From Saccharomycopsis fibuligera x Saccharomycopsis cf. fibuligera (lineage: Eukaryota > Ascomycota > Saccharomycetes > Ascoideales > Saccharomycopsidaceae): a DNA stretch of 64,000 bases. A program made the position numbers and the translations under genes. Of the stretch, positions 47,774 to 59,400 are shown one piece after another; position 1 is the stretch's first letter; each line of letters begins with the position of its first letter. The notes beneath the pieces are model-generated. The model was not told the origin of the DNA and made no database searches. It saw only the letters and a list, made by a program, of their open reading frames with translations. The stretch spans positions 1,054,001 to 1,118,000 of the forward strand of contig CP012815.1 of assembly GCA_001936135.1 (NCBI GenBank), written 5' to 3'.

Positions 47774-48029
47774 AAATGTATTTAGTGGCTAAATTTGCCG
47801 TATGTTTCCCTTGAAGATCTTTTTGAAAATTTGTCCATTTTTTATGCACAAATAAAAGCCATATTGAATCCTGGCATGCTGTGTAATACTGTCTATATAA
47901 ACGACCATCAACTTTACGAGAAAATTTTTTAAAAGAATAATCAAATGAATCAACTCCCCTGCTGTTAATTTTAATTCAGAGTGCCAAAGCGAAAAAAGGA
48001 ATAAGTCGAAATTAAAAAAATTTCAGAAA

Positions 48030-49613
48030 ATGAGTGGTTTAGCCAAAGATTACAAGTCTGATTACTCGTGTTCCAACGACTCACTCTATTCCGGTGAAAC
48101 AGTGTTGGATCAAGAATACACAGAAGATTACTTTGACAACATCCACTATATATCTGAAAAATCCAAAATTCTCAAAGTGGCAGAGCTAGCTAAAACTTAC
48201 AATGTTTCTCAAAGGAAGCTTACTTGGAAGATAGATTTTCACGTTGTTCCCCCATTTGCACTAATATATTTCATTGCATACTTGAACAGATCTAGTTTTG
48301 GCATCTTGCAAATTGAGGGACTATATCCTTCTTTAAGTTTATCGAAGCTACAATTTTTCAGTTCGTATGTGGCTTTCTTTGCACCATATATCGTCTTCCA
48401 GTCATTCTCCAATGTATTGCTCAAGTTCATGAAACCATGCGTTTGGATAAGTATTGGGGTATTATTCTATGGAGCTACCACTTTCAGCACAGGGTTTGTT
48501 AAAGGTTATGCCACATTTGTTCTTTGTCAATTTTTCCATGGTTTGTTTCAGGCAGGAACAGACTCCGCTCTTTTTTACATCTTAGGCCATTACTACGACA
48601 AAAGAGAATCACAGAGAAGATTTTCTGGAATTTACTCTGCTAGCTGTGTTGCTGGGGTGTTTGCAACATTGATCGCATATGTTGTGGATCAGTATCTAGC
48701 TGATGACAGCAGTAATATGGGTTTGGAAACATGGCGATGGTTATTGATCATTGAAGGTGCAATTACCATGGGTACTTCCATCGTGTTATTTTTTCTTATT
48801 CCGGATTTCCCAGAAACTGCTACATTTTTAACAAAGAGCGAGTCATCATATTTAATCAAGAAGCTTCAATTGTATCATGGTGAATCAGGATACAATATTC
48901 CTTTAGAGTTCAAAAATTTCTTTACAACTATTACCGATCCAATTATTTGGCTCCCTGCTGTTGCCAGCATGGGACTCTCTTACATTACCATGGCCTACGC
49001 TTTGTTTGAGCCAGTCTTTATGCTCGAGATTATCGCTGGTGGCACCACACAGACAAACAAAATGTCTATTTTTCCCTGGATGACAGCATTTGTTTGGTGT
49101 AACGTCTGCTCCATCATTTCGGATAAATGTCAAAACCGGTTTGGATTTCTTGTGTTGAATATTGTGCTTACTATTGCTGGTGGGGGCATGGCATATTCCA
49201 ATATAACCACTACAGCTCCAACTGCAGATAACTTAAAATTTGTCGGATGTTTTTTACTTGTTGCTGGGGCTTATACAACCATGCCAATTTTGATTTGCTG
49301 GTCATCAACTAATCTTGGTGGTCATTTGCGGAAAAGTGTGGGAATCTCCTTGCAAGTATCATGCGGATCTATTGGTGGACTAATTGCCCTTTGGGGATTC
49401 TATGATGATAATTTCAGGTACACTAGAGGATTTATTTTGGGATTTGTTGGCGCTGTATTGTGCTTGCTGATCAGTACGATATACTTGGTGATTATCAGAA
49501 TACACAATAAAAGAAAGCGTACTAATCAATACAAAAAGCAATTTTATGCTAAGCTGGAGGATCTGCAGATTATAGCTGGTGATAAAAATCCAGCATTGGA
49601 TTATTTGTACTGA
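48030..49613 (+). CDS. MFS transporter, DAL5/allantoate permease type (paralogue 2)
   Basis: 527 residues from an ATG. It is colinear with the gene at 43334 over its whole length (FFSSYVAFFAPYIVFQSFSNVLL, FHGLFQAGTDSALFYILGHYYDKRESQRRFSGIYSASCVAG, RWLLIIEGAITMGTSIVLFFLIPDFPE). It has the same final residues GDKNPALDYLY and the KRKRTNQYK motif. The N-terminus differs, with a short acidic, Tyr-rich cytosolic segment. Substrate unknown. The pair results from a tandem duplication that is clearly not recent. Confidence 0.85.
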   Translation: MSGLAKDYKSDYSCSNDSLYSGETVLDQEYTEDYFDNIHYISEKSKILKVAELAKTYNVSQRKLTWKIDFHVVPPFALIYFIAYLNRSSFGILQIEGLYPSLSLSKLQFFSSYVAFFAPYIVFQSFSNVLLKFMKPCVWISIGVLFYGATTFSTGFVKGYATFVLCQFFHGLFQAGTDSALFYILGHYYDKRESQRRFSGIYSASCVAGVFATLIAYVVDQYLADDSSNMGLETWRWLLIIEGAITMGTSIVLFFLIPDFPETATFLTKSESSYLIKKLQLYHGESGYNIPLEFKNFFTTITDPIIWLPAVASMGLSYITMAYALFEPVFMLEIIAGGTTQTNKMSIFPWMTAFVWCNVCSIISDKCQNRFGFLVLNIVLTIAGGGMAYSNITTTAPTADNLKFVGCFLLVAGAYTTMPILICWSSTNLGGHLRKSVGISLQVSCGSIGGLIALWGFYDDNFRYTRGFILGFVGAVLCLLISTIYLVIIRIHNKRKRTNQYKKQFYAKLEDLQIIAGDKNPALDYLY

Positions 49614-50685
49614 GCTCTTCTGACTTCTTCTTGCTTTGTCATCCTTTTCAATTCTTTTCAATTCTTTACGATTCTAACGATTTTTTTTTTTAAAAAAAAA
49701 GTTTCCAACTCTATATTTTACTCAACTTTACCTATTCAATTCTTCATAATTTATTCTTAATCTCAGACTAAATCATCTTATAACGAACTACATCTGTTAG
49801 TAAAAACGCGATTGTCGATTTATCTTATAAACGATTTCGTTTCTACTGTTTTACAAAATCTGTTTATGGACCCTAATTAGCCGTTGATGACTAAGCGACA
49901 TCATCACATGATAATATACTCCTTACAGCCAATAAGAGCACACGTAACCCCGGGGCAATGTGCTTTCCGTTTATTGTACATGCCATACCAACATTATTTA
50001 TAGCATGTAGACTAGAAGGCTCCTAGAGGGAATGTCTCTATAGTTTGATGACTTTTGTGATTAAAGCCTACAGATTGTCAGTCGGAGCTTCGGCATTACT
50101 AGGTATTACATTTGTGCTACAAAAGATCAACGGAGATGGATGAGAAGACATAAACGATCTCGTATTTGTGACAACTGCACTGTCAAACATGTCTGAGTTC
50201 TGCTCCGTCGGCTACTGCGCAATACATTGTACTGTAGATGGAGAAATAGCAACTGCTCCAGGACAGCAACATCACGGCCTGTACACCAGCAGAGCAATAC
50301 TCACCGATGGCAATCTATTGGACAAATACTTTGCTCCTCGATGCTGCCGAAGACAATAGCACCAAGTCTATACACATAAACTGGCACTGTGATGCCAGAT
50401 ACCCGCTGCATTGGCACCAGAATCCCAACAACTGCAGTGACGTTTGCCCATGACAGATGCGTCATTATGCACCAAGACGCGTCACTAGCGTCGCTCTCTC
50501 CATTTTTCCTCCCGTTTTCTGTAGTTTTTGTTTTTTTTTGTTTTTGTCTCTGGACCCAAAAATTAAATATGTCCCCGTTTTCTGCTTTTATATCCTCCCA
50601 ACATCAATCAACATCTACACCCACATCTCCACAATTGCAATACACAAGCACATAGTGACTGCTTTATCGTTGTACCGTAGCGATA
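49614..50685. other. Gene-free interval before the membrane protein gene
   Basis: 1.07 kb. A T11/A9 symmetrical tract at 49681-49700 just after the transporter stop may act in termination. Short frames near 50168-50360 do not look like genes. The 3' half is the promoter of the gene at 50686. Confidence 0.4.
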
Positions 50686-53052
50686 ATGTTCTTGACAGTT
50701 GCAATTATTGCCTCCGCCACTTTTTTGTTGCCCTTTCTTTCTCTAGTAAACAAAGACTATATTCCTGACTTCTTGCTTACTCTATCAAACCATATAAGCG
50801 GATACTTGCCAGAAGCTCTTCATGTTAATATCGAGGATACACTCCACAAGTTGCCAGAAAATGTCTCAGCTACAGACAATATTATTAAACCAACTGAATC
50901 TTCCCATACCGCGTTGTTGAAAGAGCTCGTTTTGAACACCACTAAACCACTCGATGTTCATGTTAAAGATGTCAAACCCCTAGTTGGATATGAGTTCAAT
51001 ATTGTTGACTACTTGCCTGACTCGGTTCATACGTTTATCTTGAATCACAATTATATCATAAGAGGGGTGCAAGAGTTCAATTGGCTAGTTAACTCTGCAA
51101 TCGACAAATCAAAGCAGTTTTCTGATTCTTTGTTCTTCAACAATTACGTTTATCCACACTACCAACTGGGACGTTTGCTTGCTTCTCAGAATTATTTGAG
51201 AGTTAGAGAGCATACCAATGAATTGTTGGAAAAATACTACTACACTTTGTCGCCTGATGACCAGGAAAGAGCTCAGAGCCTCGCACTTGCGGCTAGTGTT
51301 CTTGTTGTTTTGCTTTTGTTGAGCCCTGTGATCAAATTTTTGTTCAGATTGCTCATTAAAGACGCCAAAGAATACCATGACTCCTCAAAGAAACAGTTCA
51401 AACCACCAAAAGGTTCTTCTCCACAAAATGGCAACATTGCAAAAGACTCACAAGATGAATATCATACTGGTAAAAAGATTGCCGATGACGTTGCAAAAAC
51501 TGCAACCGCCAAATATTCCAGAAAAAACAGAAAGTTGAAGCAACAGGGCAAAGTTGGTGAGATCCATAAAGACGAAGAGGATGTTGACGCTAAACAGAAA
51601 GCCAAGGAAAACTCAAAAGATAATTCAAAGAAAAGTACTACCGATGAAGATAGTAAGTCAACTGTTGGCTCTTTATATGACGCCATAAATGATACATTCG
51701 CCAAAATACCAAGAGTAAATGATGACGTTTTGTCTTCTTTCAAGAATGACGTGCAAAAAGGTTATGAAGAGTCAAAAAGCAAATTAGTCGATAGCAAGGA
51801 AGATTCTTCAAAAAATGGTAAGGCAGACTCAAGTGCTCGTAGCTCTGACAACTCAAGTGCTGAACCAGCGAGGACTATCCAGTACGAGCCAAAAAAAGAA
51901 ATCGAGGAACAAGAAGAAAAACCGCCTGCGAAAAGTTTGAGCGCCATTTCTCTTGAACATTTAGCTGAGATTGTCAATAATTCACATGTCGACTTGAAAA
52001 AATCCTGGGGCAACTTTGCTGATATACCAGAACAATATCCCCTTGACTATAAAACTTCAGACTCTGAACATGCAAGATCAACTTTTGACTCAGATGGACA
52101 TCTGACCACCAGCAGCCACGACTTTGATCATCATTCTGATAACAGCCATCCTGTTAAATACAACGTTCCAAGAGTCGAATCCTTTATTAAACAGCCAATT
52201 CCAATGATTGACCATATCATTCAGAGTGCAATTACCAAAGAAATTGAAATTGAAACCAATGCGACCGTCACTAAGGACTCGGAAACAAAAATTATCAAAG
52301 AAGCAAATGGCGATGAGACTTTTATTCAAAGAGAGGGTGAAAAGAAAGAAGCTGAAGCAGAAATCCCTGAAACGCCATTGCTTACAGTTACAAAGGAAGA
52401 TGCTGCTGAAGATGCTGATGATGAACAGCCAACTAGAAAGCCACGTTCTCGCAAAGTTTCAGTGAGTGAGGAGCATGATGTTGAGCATAAGCTTGTTACT
52501 GGGAAGAGCAATAATAGCGACAAAAAAGAACCAGTACGCATTGAAAAAATCGAAACCAAAAGACAAGTAACCGAGTTTCAAACCGGGCCTCCAAGAAACC
52601 AGGACAGTAGTGACAGTGAGACTGAAACTGAAGATGAAAAAGAGAATTTTAGCATTGAAAACAAAGGGACTATCCATGTTAGTACTCCGGAAAAGCAAAC
52701 AATTAAACCTTTTGACGAATCATCCAATATGAAGTCTGGCAGCACCGACGTTAGCAAAGTGCAACTTATCCCCGCTACAGACGGTTCTCTTACGGAAGTA
52801 ATTCATGAAACAAAGAACAGCACAATGATTTCTCCTTCCAAATTAATCTATCAGTCTCTGATTAACACCACTAGTGGGGTTTCTAACAATAATGTGTATT
52901 CATCAATTATCTTACCACAGTCACAGTCACCAACTAAGCAATCAACCAAGAGCAGAACTGGATCACGGTCCAGTTTTAAAGAAAACTTAGACTCAATTCA
53001 ATTCGATAGAAAAAGCTCAGTCGCAGACACTTCCAACAGTTCTGTAGAGTAA
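50686..53052 (+). CDS. Unrecognised two-helix membrane protein with long charged tail
   Basis: 788 residues from an ATG. The first 20 residues (MFLTVAIIASATFLLPFLSLV) form a signal peptide or anchor. Residues 20-198 contain several Asn-Val-Ser/Thr type glycosylation sites and a hydrophilic ordered region. A second hydrophobic helix is at about 200-220 (ALAASVLVVLLLLSPVIKFLF). The remaining 565 residues are highly charged and presumably cytosolic, with Lys/Glu/Asp/Ser-rich disorder and Ser-rich patches at the end (SPTKQSTKSRTGSRSS). The layout suggests a secretory-pathway or plasma-membrane protein with a large regulatory tail. I know no family for it. Confidence 0.75.
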   Translation: MFLTVAIIASATFLLPFLSLVNKDYIPDFLLTLSNHISGYLPEALHVNIEDTLHKLPENVSATDNIIKPTESSHTALLKELVLNTTKPLDVHVKDVKPLVGYEFNIVDYLPDSVHTFILNHNYIIRGVQEFNWLVNSAIDKSKQFSDSLFFNNYVYPHYQLGRLLASQNYLRVREHTNELLEKYYYTLSPDDQERAQSLALAASVLVVLLLLSPVIKFLFRLLIKDAKEYHDSSKKQFKPPKGSSPQNGNIAKDSQDEYHTGKKIADDVAKTATAKYSRKNRKLKQQGKVGEIHKDEEDVDAKQKAKENSKDNSKKSTTDEDSKSTVGSLYDAINDTFAKIPRVNDDVLSSFKNDVQKGYEESKSKLVDSKEDSSKNGKADSSARSSDNSSAEPARTIQYEPKKEIEEQEEKPPAKSLSAISLEHLAEIVNNSHVDLKKSWGNFADIPEQYPLDYKTSDSEHARSTFDSDGHLTTSSHDFDHHSDNSHPVKYNVPRVESFIKQPIPMIDHIIQSAITKEIEIETNATVTKDSETKIIKEANGDETFIQREGEKKEAEAEIPETPLLTVTKEDAAEDADDEQPTRKPRSRKVSVSEEHDVEHKLVTGKSNNSDKKEPVRIEKIETKRQVTEFQTGPPRNQDSSDSETETEDEKENFSIENKGTIHVSTPEKQTIKPFDESSNMKSGSTDVSKVQLIPATDGSLTEVIHETKNSTMISPSKLIYQSLINTTSGVSNNNVYSSIILPQSQSPTKQSTKSRTGSRSSFKENLDSIQFDRKSSVADTSNSSVE

Positions 53053-53743
53053 ATTAGTAAATCTAACCAAGTATTATGGTTGTTGTTTGGTGTGTATAAT
53101 AATTTTTTTTTCCCTACCGAAATTGTTGACTTTTCTTTTTCTTGAATTTCTTTTTCTATGTGATTTCTTCCTTTTTTATTTTCTTCTTTTCTTTTTCCTT
53201 ATCTTTTCCCGACTAATCTCCCTTATTATCCACTAATTTTCGTATTTCTATATGTATTTTACTGATTTTGTTTTGAATATTATTCCCCGCAAAACTGCTT
53301 TATTTGAATTGTGATGTTGTAGTTCGCGTATTCTGTCTCCTGATGCTGTCTGTGCCTGCGGTGTGTTTGGCCTGTATCGGCCTTCAAAGAAAGTCTTGTG
53401 CCCCTCCGCAGAATTCCATGCATGCCAACGCGCCAACATGTGTCACTGGAGTGACTAATCAGGATTATGAAAATCAGGCTACTGATTGGCTGTGGCTTTC
53501 TGCTCCGGTGCCGCTCCTGTTACCGGATCATCGCCCGCCCAGAATGACTTATTTCTTTTTGAAATTTTCATAGTTTCTTTTCGGCAGTATATAATATCTG
53601 CCCACGCCAGCAATTTATCACCAGTTTTGTCAATTGATTTCCTTGAAGGGTCGTTTTAAATAAACTTCATCATCATTTTCTATACATTATCTATTTGCGA
53701 CAAAGTCGAAAAACGCTTGCTTTTCTACATTAATCCATAAGCA
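53053..53743. promoter_or_regulatory. LEU1 promoter region
   Basis: 690 bp. The 5' part is T-rich 3' flank of the membrane-protein gene. CCGGTGCCGC at 53505-53514 matches the Leu3 site CCGG-N2-CCGG in nine of ten positions, about 230 bp before the ATG. A GTATATAATAT TATA-like element lies near 53587. Confidence 0.5.
53505..53514 (+). promoter_or_regulatory. Candidate Leu3-binding site
   Basis: CCGGTGCCGC, one mismatch from CCGGNNCCGG, the Zn2Cys6 factor site that controls leucine genes including LEU1 in yeast. Placement upstream of LEU1 is as expected. Confidence 0.45.
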
Positions 53744-56011
53744 ATGACAATCGCTAACCAACCTAAGACATTATATGATAAGGTCTTCGAAGACCATATT
53801 GTCCACAGAGATTCATCCGGATCTTGCTTACTATATATTGACAGACACTTGGTGCATGAAGTCACTTCTCCACAAGCTTTCGAAGGTTTGGAAGTTGCTG
53901 GAAGAAAAGTTAGAAGAACTGACTGTACTTTAGCCACTGTTGACCACAATATTCCAACGATTTCCAGAAAAAATTTTAAGAATGTGGAGACTTTCATTGA
54001 ACAAAAAGATTCCAAGCTTCAAGTATCCACTTTGGAAAAAAATGTCAAAGCATTCCATGTGCCATATTTTGGCATGACTGATTCTAGACAAGGTATTGTC
54101 CATGTGGTTGGCCCTGAACAAGGTTTTACTTTACCAGGTACTACGGTGGTTTGTGGTGATTCCCATACCTCAACTCACGGTGCCTTTGGTGCATTGGCCT
54201 TCGGTATTGGTACTTCTGAAGTTGAACATGTCTTGGCTACACAAACTTTGAATCAATCTAAATCCAAAAATATGAGAGTTCTTGTCAAAGGCAAATTACT
54301 CCCTGGTATAACATCCAAGGACTTGGTTTTACACATCATTGGGTTGATCGGTACTGCTGGTGGTACTGGAAGTGTCATTGAATTCGCTGGTGAAGCCATT
54401 GAAGACTTATCCATGGAAGCAAGAATGTCCATGTGTAATATGTCTATTGAAGCTGGCGCTAGAGCTGGTATGATTAGTCCTGATGAAACCACTTTTAATT
54501 ATATCAAAAACAGACCATTAGCACCAAAGGGTGAAGAATGGGAAAAAGCTGTCAACTACTGGAAGACTTTGAAGAGTGACCCTGGTGCTTACTTTGATGA
54601 AGAAGTGGTGGTTGAAGCTAAAGATGTTATTCCAACGATTACTTGGGGTACTTCTCCTCAAGATGCATTACCAATTACTGCTTCTACGCCAGATCCAGCT
54701 ACTGTCACCGATGACATCAAAAAGACTGGTATGATTAGAGCTTTAGAATACATGGGTTTGGAACCAAATGTGCCACTTCAAGAAATCTCTATTGACAAGG
54801 TCTTCATTGGGTCTTGTACCAATTCTAGAATTGAAGATTTGAGAGAAGCTGCTAAAGTGGTGAAGGGCAACAAGATTGCTCCTAATGTGAAATTGGCCAT
54901 GATTGTTCCAGGTTCCGGTTTAGTGAAAAAGAGAGCTGAACAAGAAGGTTTGGACAAAATTTTCATCGAAGCTGGCTTTGAATGGCGTGAAGCTGGTTGT
55001 TCTATGTGTTTAGGTATGAACCCAGATATCTTGAACCCAGGTGAAAGATGTGCTTCTACCTCTAACAGAAATTTCGAAGGTAGACAAGGTGCTAAATCTA
55101 GAACTCACTTGATGAGTCCTGCAATGGCTGCTGCTGCTTCTATTGAAGGCAAATTCACTGACATCAGAAACTTCCACTACAAATTTAACGACAATGCTAA
55201 AATTTCTATCGAAGTTGATGAAGAAGAACAAAAACAATATTCTCAACCTCGACAACCATTAAAGAAACACAAGGCTTCCAAAATTACTGTTAAGCAAACC
55301 ACTTCTGATGATGAAGCTGAAGAAGGTGCAAAGAAGGAAACTACCAAAACTAAACCAGCTGGTCTTGGTAAATTTGAGGTGGTCTCCGGTCTTGCTGCCC
55401 CATTGAAAAAAGCTAACGTTGATACTGATGCTATTATTCCAAAGCAATTTTTAAAAACTATTAAGCGTACTGGTTTGAGAAACGGTTTATTTTATGAATG
55501 GAGATTCAACAAGGATCCAAAAACTGGTGAAGACGTTGCTACTGACTTTATGTTGAACGTTGACCCATGGACCAAAGCTGAAATCTTGGTTGTTAATGGT
55601 CCTAACTTTGGTTGTGGTTCTTCTAGAGAACACGCTCCTTGGGCTTTGAAAGATTTTGGTATCAAATCCATCATTGCTCCATCCTTCGGTGATATCTTTT
55701 ACAATAACTCTTTCAAGAATGGTTTATTACCAATCAGAGTTGACCAACAAATTATCACTGAAAAGATGATTCCAATTGCTGAAAAGGGTGAAAACTTGGT
55801 GATTGACTTGCCAAATCAAGTGATCAAGACCACCGGTGGTGAAGAAATTGCCAAGTTTGAAGTTGATGGATTCAGAAAGAACAACTTGGTTAAGGGTTTG
55901 GATGAAATTGGTTTGACTTTACAAAAAGATCAATACATTAGTGCCTACGAGAAGCAAAGAAAAGACAAATTTTCTTTCTTTGAAGGTGGTTCCACTTTAT
56001 TGAATTTTTAA
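53744..56011 (+). CDS. LEU1: 3-isopropylmalate dehydratase (isopropylmalate isomerase)
   Basis: 755 residues from an ATG; fused large and small subunits as usual in fungi. It converts 2-isopropylmalate to 3-isopropylmalate in leucine synthesis, in the cytosol, with a [4Fe-4S] cluster. The cluster ligands are Cys358 ([12 protein letters not shown]), Cys419 and Cys422 ([10 protein letters not shown]). Upstream are [31 protein letters not shown]; the small-subunit swivel domain has [15 protein letters not shown] and [18 protein letters not shown] charged linker (about 492-540, Lys/Glu/Thr-rich) joins the halves. I found no in-frame CTG. Confidence 0.97.
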   Translation: MTIANQPKTLYDKVFEDHIVHRDSSGSCLLYIDRHLVHEVTSPQAFEGLEVAGRKVRRTDCTLATVDHNIPTISRKNFKNVETFIEQKDSKLQVSTLEKNVKAFHVPYFGMTDSRQGIVHVVGPEQGFTLPGTTVVCGDSHTSTHGAFGALAFGIGTSEVEHVLATQTLNQSKSKNMRVLVKGKLLPGITSKDLVLHIIGLIGTAGGTGSVIEFAGEAIEDLSMEARMSMCNMSIEAGARAGMISPDETTFNYIKNRPLAPKGEEWEKAVNYWKTLKSDPGAYFDEEVVVEAKDVIPTITWGTSPQDALPITASTPDPATVTDDIKKTGMIRALEYMGLEPNVPLQEISIDKVFIGSCTNSRIEDLREAAKVVKGNKIAPNVKLAMIVPGSGLVKKRAEQEGLDKIFIEAGFEWREAGCSMCLGMNPDILNPGERCASTSNRNFEGRQGAKSRTHLMSPAMAAAASIEGKFTDIRNFHYKFNDNAKISIEVDEEEQKQYSQPRQPLKKHKASKITVKQTTSDDEAEEGAKKETTKTKPAGLGKFEVVSGLAAPLKKANVDTDAIIPKQFLKTIKRTGLRNGLFYEWRFNKDPKTGEDVATDFMLNVDPWTKAEILVVNGPNFGCGSSREHAPWALKDFGIKSIIAPSFGDIFYNNSFKNGLLPIRVDQQIITEKMIPIAEKGENLVIDLPNQVIKTTGGEEIAKFEVDGFRKNNLVKGLDEIGLTLQKDQYISAYEKQRKDKFSFFEGGSTLLNF

Positions 56012-56456
56012 ATTCGCAAAATTACAATTTGCCAAATGTCTTTTTTATGTTATATGTCTTCCTTTATGTTAGCTTTTTAATATTCTGTATTTTTCTTTGA
56101 TTTCCTATGCCTTTGAATCATGGCATCCATTGTCTTTATATCGTTTAGCGTCTTTTAATACAATAAACTAATGAATTAAAAACAATAGTAAAAAAAATGT
56201 GTAGATACTTTGGCATTCAAGTATATTTTGATCAAGCCCCCTGTAACAAAATAGAGAATTGATCCACACTGATGGTACCATGCCCCCAAAATCACCTCCA
56301 CGCCACAAAAAATGGGTGATGAGCCGATCGGGATCTTTAATTTAGGAGAGAAACTTGTAGACGCCATCGCCTGTAAATGATTTAACCAGTGTGTTTGTTT
56401 TCAATCTGAATTCTCAAAGAGCACATCAGCAAAACTAGAAATTTTAAATAATAATC
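56012..56456. other. LEU1 3' flank and promoter of the CAND1-like gene
   Basis: 445 bp without a gene. No named motif recognised. Confidence 0.35.
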
Positions 56457-59400
56457 ATGGAGGCAAACTTGGACATTAACAAATTATTGGACCAAGTGAC
56501 TGATGTCGACCCTGACATTAGATTCATGGCACTTAGCGACATTGACAAGTTGCTCTCCAGGCCCAAATCCCAGTTCCTGAGCAATTCATACAAGTTGCAA
56601 AACATAGCCAATGCATTAATTGATCTTTTGAAAGATGTTAATCCAGATGTCCAGAACCAATCTGTTAAAAATTTTAAGTCATTGGGCTCTGTGTTGGATG
56701 AATCCAACATAACATTGATTGATCAAGTTTTGAAGAAATTGTTTAGCCTTGTTAAAGAACATCAACAAAAGCAAAAGAAAGACAACGATATTGCCATGAC
56801 GGGCTCAATTTTCACTATGGCATTAAGATATTTTCTTCAAAATTTGAAAGCTTCCAGTAAAAGATACAATTTGTCTCAGTTGATTGTTTCTGATATCTTC
56901 CCCTATATTGTTAATGAGCAGACTACGGTCATTCCTTCCTTAGACTACATTGAAATTTTGTTTGATTTGATCAAGTTCAATGGAAATGCACTCAATAATG
57001 CGCAAATTAGACAAGCTACAGTTTTGTTAATTAACTCAGCTTATAAAAGCTATGGAGTTTTGAGTAGCAAAGCAATCAACACCCTTGGTCTTTTAATAGA
57101 CTACTTGAATAATAGTTCACAAGCAGAAAAAATCATTAATGATGCGTTTTTGAATATTGACGAAATCAAGGCAATAAATCCTCGATTATCAACATTTGAA
57201 GTGGAAACGGTAAGACTTAATCTTTTGTTGAATATCACGAAGAAAAACGCCAGTAAGTTCGTTTCACAGTTTGGCCAGATATTCAAAGTGCTAAGAGATG
57301 ACTTATACTTGGACAGATTTGAAGCAGATGTTGACATGGACAATGACCAAGACATGAACGATGATACTTTGAAGTTTGATGAAGTGAGAGATATTTCCTT
57401 AAATTGTATTGAAAATTTAGCAGTATCTCTTTATGATGTTCTAGGTCCTTATGTAGATGACCTTTTGAGTATCACTAAAAACTTCTTGAAGTATGATCCT
57501 TACAACCTTGCCGACGATGAAGACGATGAAGATGATGACATACCTATTTCTGATGATGAGGATGTTGACTTTTCTGATGAGGAATATTATGACGACGAGG
57601 AAGATAACGATGACATTAGTTGGAGATTGAGAAAAGAAGCAGCCAAAGTTATTGGCCTTGTGGCAAAACAAGCAGATAGTGCTACTTTGAAAAAACTATT
57701 TAATGAGGGAGTCATTGATTTGCTAGCATTTAAACTCAATGATAGCAATGAGCTTGTTGTTACTGAAATTCTCTCTTCTTTAACTATAGTTGTTAAGGCT
57801 GTTAACACTTCTAGTGATCTATTTAGCACCTTCGTGAGCAAAATCCCAATTATTGTCAAATCATTTGCAAAGAATTTGGGTAAGGCAAAAAACGTTAATG
57901 CCTTGAATAATTATTTAAAGTTTGCTGCAGAGTTGGTGTATGTTGGTGATAGACATTTTTCGTCTGCTTACATCGTGTCAATTCTTTCTTCCATCCAAAA
58001 ATTCAAGGATCTAAATACATCCAATTTCCGTCTTGATAACGAATTGATTGATTTGTACACTACCATTTTCAAGCAACACAGTTTGATTGGAATCAAAGAA
58101 AAAGTGGACGGTATTATATCTGATTTGGCTATTGGAGTTAACAACCCAGTGCGTAATTCCTCACTTTCCGCTTTAGATGCATCTCTATATCTTATCGATA
58201 ATTTTGCTACACATAAAATCAGATGGACTGAGTTTGAGCATTTCAAAGACCTTTTCATTTCATTTATTGACAAAGCGTCTTCTAAAAATTACGATTCCGA
58301 ATTGAGAGAGAAATCAACATTGTTGCTCATTCGTGTTTTTGGTGGGTTGAACTTGGAAAATTCTGAGTATTCTAACCAGATTCTTGAAGTTGTTAAAGGT
58401 AATTTGGTGTACGACTCTTTAAGCGAATCTACTCTCAAATCTTTAATTACGCTTTTCCGTTATGATGTGAACAAACACGATCTTCCTAACGAGATACCTA
58501 ATCAATGGCTTAGTCAATTGGTGAATATATTGTTGGGGTTTATTGAAAAAGCAAACCAAAGAAATCAAGCTTCTATTGTGAGTGATTCTTTAAAGATGTT
58601 GCTCAATATTGTGGAAAATCGCCATCTTGATGAAAAACTTTCAGAAGATGAATTTGTGAAAATTATTGAAGTAGTTGTTGTCAAAGAATTTGGGGATTCA
58701 AAAGATTACCAAAGAAAGTTGCTCATTATTGGTATTTTGCTTTCTCGTGTTTCAAAGTGCAATATTTCTCTTGTAGAGCAAATTATTGAAATTCTTCAAG
58801 TTGGCTTACAAAGCAAAAGTGTGGCAGAAAATTCTGCACCATTGCTTTATGTTGCCAAGAGCCTCACTCATAGAGTAAACGGTGAAAACCTTTTTGATGA
58901 TTTGTTTGAAGATAAATATACCAGCAGTTCAATTGTTGCTGAAGTTTTATCTATTATTGCTATACAAGCACACCTTACTCAAAAGATTGTTGATGCTGAA
59001 AGACGGTTGCTAAGTGACATCAAGGACCAAACAGAACTAATCTTTACATTGAACTTCTTGGGAAACGTTGCAAAATTCAAAAAGCTTGACATTGATTTTA
59101 ATGTATTTTTAGACCTACTCAAAGAATACCAGACTAATGATCAAGTGATGCTAGTCATTGCTCGAAATATTGGTAAGTTTATTTCAAGAGACATTGACTC
59201 ATACTTGCCTCGCATTTTGGAAACCTTGGAAGCCTCAAAGGGTAAAGACGATGAAGAATCAAAATCTCTTAGATACTCATTGCTTTTGGCTGTCAAGCAA
59301 GAGTTGGAAATTAAGTATAACAAGTCTGTTCAATCAAATAACAACAGTATTCTTAATGACACTATTACGGAAGCTTCAAGTCATATTAATGAAAGTAATG

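Larger units (their letters stand above)
44864..48029. other. 3.2-kb gene-poor interval between the transporter paralogues
   Basis: It contains a 48-bp poly(T) tract (45889-45936), a second T-run (47265-47290), a (TA)18 run (47730-47765), and a weak ORF at 46348-46593. A TATA-like GTATAAATAC at about 46183-46192 precedes a short ATG frame at 46287 that stops after 11 codons. I find no tRNA and no copy of the repeats seen at 10-14 kb. Since both flanking genes point right, the second half acts as promoter of the second transporter. Confidence 0.45.
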
